Origin: Trebouxia sp. TZW2008
Lineage: Eukaryota; Chlorophyta; Trebouxiophyceae; Trebouxiales; Trebouxiaceae
Direction of reading: 5' to 3'
NCBI GenBank assembly: GCA_002118135.1
Contig: BDIU01000065.1
Coordinates: 186,001-250,000 of the forward strand
DNA length: 64,000 bases
A model generated the notes under the pieces. It saw only the letters and a list, made by a program, of their open reading frames with translations, had not been told where the DNA came from and did no database searches. Below are positions 59,765 through 64,000 of the stretch, piece after piece. Every line of letters starts with the position of its first letter. Within the stretch, counting starts at the first letter, position 1. The translations under genes were made by a program, and so were the position numbers.

Positions 59765-60937
59765 TCAAGTGTTTGGTGACCAGGAGGATATTAGCTGGTG
59801 TAACAAAATACCAGTGGCAACACTGACATTCAAACTATCTACATCGTCTATGCTACCAGCATTTCCAGTGTCTATCTTCACTAACGACTGACAAACATTG
59901 CGCACAGTAGTCCTTAGACCAACGCCCTCATTGCCTAGCACAAGCAAGGTTGGCCTTGTCAGGTGTACATCAAGGCAGTTCTGAGAGCCTGACTCAGCTG
60001 CTGCGCCAATAATTCGCCACCCAGAGTTGGCAGCAGCAGCTAAGGTTCTAGGAAGGTTCTGAGCTGAGTGTACAGGCATTGCTTCCATAGCACCAGCGCT
60101 AGCTTTACTGACAACCGGTGACAAGGGAGCACTGTTGCGGCTACATGTCAACACGCCACTTGCACCTAGGAAATGTGCACTCCGTAGTGCTGCTCCAAAG
60201 TTCTGAGGGTCCATAACTTCATCAAGTACTAGCCACAAAGGAGGCCTCGTCAAGGTTGCTGAGTGTGTATCTGCGTCTTCCAATGTTTCTATTTGCACAA
60301 AGGACAAAGGTGAGCAGTCCAAGACCAGTCCTTGATGAGGTCTGTTGCCAGAGATTGTGTTCAGATCATGTTTGCTTGCAGTGTGTACTGTAGCGCCAGC
60401 ATCCTTTGCTGCACGCTCTGCTTGTGACACTGCATTCTGATCCTTCCTCTTTGCTGCTTTCAGGCCTTCCTGGATGTGCAGGCTGTATATATTGCGTCGA
60501 CAAAACTTCAGAGCAGCCAGGACTGGGCTCACGCCATAGACAGCATCTCCAACCCAATTGTCTTGCAATAGGCTTGTGCTGGTTACAGGGCGTTCGTTCG
60601 TGGCATGACTGTCCCTTGCCCAAGCTGAGCGCTGTTCCCTTGCAGGTGCTCTGCGGTCAAAGTCACGGTCTGCATACTGCTTTTGCCAGGAATCTTGCTG
60701 ATGCCGGCCTCTGTCGTCACTCTGCCATTGGCTGCGTCGGTCGCCTCTTGGCTGATAGCCTTGCGGACGGTCCGAGCGCTCGCGGGGTTTGAAGCTGTTA
60801 GACTCTCGGTCTCTGACGCCGGATCTGTAAGACCTGACAGAAAAGGTCCGGTGGCGCAGAGTATACAGGTGCTGTGCCGGACTACATCCTGCCGACCTCC
60901 ACTGCAAAACACGAACGGACATGCCGCAACGCTGCAA
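59765..60937 (-). CDS. SpoU/TrmH-family rRNA 2'-O-methyltransferase, MRM1-like
   Basis: Single-exon gene of 390 aa. The SPOUT trefoil-knot motifs are intact: motif 1 DPQNFGAALRSA (Asn246, Arg252), motif 2 LVLGNEGVGL (about 332-341) and motif 3 DSLNVSVATGILL (about 367-379). These bind S-adenosylmethionine and methylate a ribose 2'-OH, in MRM1/RlmB relatives a guanosine of large-subunit rRNA. A substrate-binding part (YGVSPVLAALKFCRRNI) precedes. The N-terminal ~115 residues are Arg/Ser/Gln-rich, consistent with an organelle transit peptide followed by a basic RNA-contact region. Mitochondrion or plastid cannot be decided. It is the only intronless protein gene here. The start is the first Met; MSVRV at residue 6 is an alternative. 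Confidence 0.92.
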   Translation of the reverse strand: MQRCGMSVRVLQWRSAGCSPAQHLYTLRHRTFSVRSYRSGVRDRESNSFKPRERSDRPQGYQPRGDRRSQWQSDDRGRHQQDSWQKQYADRDFDRRAPAREQRSAWARDSHATNERPVTSTSLLQDNWVGDAVYGVSPVLAALKFCRRNIYSLHIQEGLKAAKRKDQNAVSQAERAAKDAGATVHTASKHDLNTISGNRPHQGLVLDCSPLSFVQIETLEDADTHSATLTRPPLWLVLDEVMDPQNFGAALRSAHFLGASGVLTCSRNSAPLSPVVSKASAGAMEAMPVHSAQNLPRTLAAAANSGWRIIGAAAESGSQNCLDVHLTRPTLLVLGNEGVGLRTTVRNVCQSLVKIDTGNAGSIDDVDSLNVSVATGILLHQLISSWSPNT

Positions 60938-61407
60938 TAGGCAAGGTCGATCTTAGCTGCCGCAAGTAACTCTAACTGCTCCGAGACCAAGAAACAGAAG
61001 CCTCACTTCGAAGTAGAAGAACAGCAGACTCAGCTTCACATTCAGTGCCCAAAGCTTTCTCTCAAGGCCTGTGGGGTTGCTGTGCTGCGACAGCTTCTGA
61101 TGCTCTTGTCACCTTGTCACCTTGCGCAGTCAGTTCACAAGCCGATTGACGCCAAGCAGCGCTTCTGCTAGTCGCTGTTGCTTTGCTAGGCAGCTTGCAA
61201 GTCACCACTCAATCAGCAGCAAGCGTTTCAGGCCTAAGCTGAAGCGTGTCCCTCAAAGGCCATCGGCAAGTCTGGCCGTTTGGCCTCTGTCACAGGCATA
61301 CGTTGGAGCAGCGTTGCACGTTGAACACCCTAAAGTTGCGGGAAGGTCCGATACTTTGAGTAGAGGACAAAACCTGACCGGTGACGACATCTTTCAGATT
61401 GCACAGC
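60938..61407. promoter_or_regulatory. Divergent region between MRM1-like and coiled-coil genes
   Basis: 470 bp. An open frame of about 97 codons at 61122-61415 is basic and Ser/Arg-rich but has no continuation or domain; it is more likely 5' UTR. No TATA box seen. Confidence 0.5.
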
Positions 61408-64000
61408 ATGCCTGAGCACATCGACGCCGCGTTTGACCCAGCTGACTTCACAGTCACAAGCTCAAACAGCAAAGCAACAAATGCTGCGCCGGTGGGACTA
61501 TTTGGCTGGACTTACTATGCTGCTGGTAAGGGACACAACTCACAAACGAGATGTGTATCACGCCTCGAGCTTCTTGTCCATAAAACTTTCAACGACCAGC
61601 CGACCAACTTCATCACTTGACACTGTTTGTTGCAAGCAGGTGCTTCAGTTGGCGTTGCTGAGGGTGTGTACCGTGGTCTGACAAAGGACCACGCTTTGGC
61701 AGCTGCATTTGCAGCCTCACAGGCTCGTACAGAGCAGCTTGAGCTCGACTTGAAGTACTTAAACACCATACACCTAGAGGCACAGAACACCTCAAGCTTG
61801 TTAGTTTCACACCTGGAGGTAAGTCAGGATTTATTGCAGTCAACATCAATACAATTCAAGGTCAGATCAACGCTACACGATTGACACCTGGCTGCTCTGT
61901 AGGCTGAAAACCAGGACTTGGTTGCTGATGTGAATGTCAAGGAGCAGCGAATACAGACTGTTCATGCAGAATTGGTTGAGATGCAAGCTTCCAAGACCAG
62001 CATTAAGTCAAGGTCTGAGAAGCTACATAGCCATATATGCTCATGCCATTTGCTCATACCGATGCAGAGGCAATGCTTACTTTTGAACTTCTAGCGATGT
62101 GTCCTTGATGTATTTGGCAGCTGTTGGGAACAATCCATGATTGTACCTCTTCAACTTTGTCTCAACTGGCTTGTTTGATGTGGTCAGGCTTGAAGGAGAG
62201 CTGTCCAAACTCCAACATGCCTTTCGCGAGGAATCAGAAAGTAGCAAGGTGAGCGCTGCATCTACATGAACTCTGGCTATGCTTCTGGTCGGAGAGAAGC
62301 CATTGCAGGCTATTTGCTTGCGCTAGCACTGTCTTGCTGTCAGCTGGAATGCTCTACTTGAGTCGCTTTTGGATCTGCACCTGGCAAGCTGCTGTGTTGG
62401 TCGGCTACATAACGCTTGCATTTTGCATGCATTTGATTTCCAGGTCAACAGACTGGAACCTGAATGCTTTGTTGTTGTTGACAGGCTTGTTCTGCTTGAT
62501 GTTGTGCAGGATCGCATTGAAGCACAGCAAATCAGGATCTTTGAGCTTCAGTATGAGCAAAAGAAGCAGGACATAGTTGAACAAGACCTGAGACGGTCAG
62601 TGTCAAGCATGTGGCGGGGTACGATCAGCTTGAGCCTGCAGCTGCATCACAAGGATCAGACTTTGCAAGCCTTGGAAGCTCAACTAGCAGCTGCAAGAGC
62701 CGTCACGACAGCTACAGATGCCAGGTACAAACCCCAATGCTGTTTGCCAATCACCCGTGCTGAGGTAACCTTGCTGCAGCATGACCAGCTTGAGGCAAAC
62801 TGCTGGTTTTGTCATGGTGTCTGGCAGACTGCACAGGAGTGTGACGCTATGTCTGAGTCAATGTGAAATGTCAGTGCATAAGCTAGACTAATGCGCCTGA
62901 TTACAGGTGGGGGAAGGGGAGGGAAGGCTGGAAGCCATGACAGCACAGGCCAAGCAGCAGGCATCTGCTGACGCTGAGGTCAGCTTCTATCATGGCAGTG
63001 TGGCACACATTCAACATGCGTTGTCAAGGAGCATCTTGCCATGTTTGCCTTGGTGCAAATAGTGCATGCTAGGCAAAGGCTGTGATTTAGGATGCTGCCA
63101 GCTTTCTTAAGCAGATGCTGCCTGAGGTGCCCCTGCATTATCGTCATGTCTTTGCTCTCAAGAAGCCAACTGACTGGCAAGAGCGTCCACCACCTCTTCT
63201 ACCAGAACTAATTTGCCAAGATTCAATTTGTCAAGTTGCTTTCATGTTGTTGTGTATGCATCGATTTGCTACATGCCTGGTTGCTACATTGTTAGCTTGC
63301 ACTTCCTGAGCACTCAAAGCAGACCTCAAGGGTGACAGACATCAGCGGCTCTGATTATTGCTTATCATACAGGAAAAGGCAAAATTGAAGCAGAGTGCAG
63401 AAGAATTGAAGCATGCCAACCAAGAAGCTGCTAAGAAGATTGGCAGCCTGACGCATCTTTTGGAGGAGGAGAAGGCCACTAACGCTGCCCTTGTTCAGGT
63501 ACGATGCGTATGTTACACTCTGCTTGACTGGCTTGCAATCAAATCTGGGATGCATCACGCTGTGTTTTTAGGTGGAGTTTGAGCGATGGCGCAGTCAACG
63601 TTTCTGTTGCTTCTGTTGTGGCCACACCACATGCGATTTGCAATCGAGCAGACAACGTGGCATGTGTCTATTTTTGGAGTCAGTGCCATGGCAGATTACA
63701 ATGTGTTAGCTGTATCAAGCATTACATGTCAGCAAAAACTCAAGCCGTGAATGCTCTGTAGCTTTGAGACTGGCCGCTAATACACAAAGTGTCCATCATG
63801 TCATGCAGAAGGAGGAGAGTCTGAAGAAAGACTCAGAGAGGAGCAGCAAGGAGGCTGTGCAACGGGAAAGTGATCTGAGGCAGTGCTTGCAGGAAGCGCA
63901 AGACGCCAACAAGGCTCTCCTGCAGGTGCGATCAGCCCTGCAAGATTGTTTCCATTGTCAAGGTTTTAGTGCAGCGTGGCCAAGCAACTGCCTTTTGAAA
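61408..64000 (+). CDS. Coiled-coil protein (3' end outside window)
   Basis: Function not recognised. Exons placed by phase: 61408-61525, 61640-61818, 61903-62012, 62188-62248, then open stretches near 62440-62725, 63374-63499 and 63810-63924. The N-terminus (MPEHIDAAFDPADF) is followed by a Gly/Ala segment GLFGWTYYAAGASVGVAEGV, then long heptad-rich stretches such as RTEQLELDLKYLNTIH, IQTVHAELVEMQ, EAQQIRIFELQYEQKKQD, ALEAQLAAARA, LKHANQEAAKKIGSLTHLLE and SLKKDSERSSKEAVQRESDL. Likely a structural or tethering protein (golgin-like or cytoskeletal are both possible). Several later junctions are unresolved and the gene runs off the right edge. Confidence 0.7.

Noticed and set aside
61122..61415. 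97-codon basic ORF upstream of the coiled-coil gene
   Set aside because: No domain, overlaps the start of the better supported exon 1 in another frame; likely 5' UTR.

Overview
The window looks like nuclear DNA of a plant-lineage microbial eukaryote, most likely a chlorophyte green alga (possibly trebouxiophyte-like; species not assignable from sequence alone). Reasons: intron-dense genes with GT-AG borders, very short intergenic spacers, TGTAA motifs downstream of some stops, plant-type families (RETICULATA/DUF3411, a lumenal-type FKBP with bipartite targeting, a Pelle/RLCK-type kinase) and a eukaryotic tRNA-Leu(AAG). I rebuilt exon chains by hand from splice sites and reading-frame phase. 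Seven closed chains gave coding lengths divisible by three, which is the main support for these models.

Layout, left to right: 1-2866 (-) CW zinc finger + PWWP histone reader, cut by the left edge; 4206-6032 (-) RING-CH (MARCH-type) membrane E3 ligase; 6767-9503 (+) Mn-dependent ADP-ribose/CDP-alcohol diphosphatase; 10810-~25594 (-) a ~15 kb kinesin with a divergent switch I and a long coiled-coil tail; 25984-26063 (+) tRNA-Leu(AAG); 26636-32584 (-) HOP/STI1 co-chaperone; 32922-37357 (+) Myb-repeat REB1/TTF-I/DMTF1-like protein sharing a 337-bp divergent promoter with HOP; 38053-42361 (+) BZW/eIF5-mimic W2 protein; 42678-45447 (-) small armadillo-repeat protein; 46075-52999 (+) receptor-like cytoplasmic kinase fused to a C-terminal RING finger; 53758-56455 (-) RETICULATA-like plastid membrane protein; 57034-59328 (+) lumenal-type FKBP; 59765-60937 (-) intronless SpoU/MRM1-type rRNA 2'-O-methyltransferase; 61408-64000 (+) coiled-coil protein cut by the right edge. 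Most are housekeeping genes (chromatin, proteostasis, translation, plastid) with no operon logic; divergent pairs share short promoters and convergent pairs have short 3' spacers.

The most unusual signal is structural. In almost every multi-exon gene the introns contain tandem, decayed copies of the neighbouring exon edge, each copy carrying one splice junction plus flanking intron (periods roughly 75-230 bp, 2 to 7 copies). These exon fossils occur in the kinesin, HOP, Myb, BZW, RLCK-RING and FKBP genes and account for much of the intron length. In addition, a ~175-bp TA-flanked MITE family with CAGTAC-type terminal repeats sits five times in the window, always inside an intron, once directly against a non-canonical GC splice donor. 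The RLCK-RING fusion is the most interesting protein architecture.
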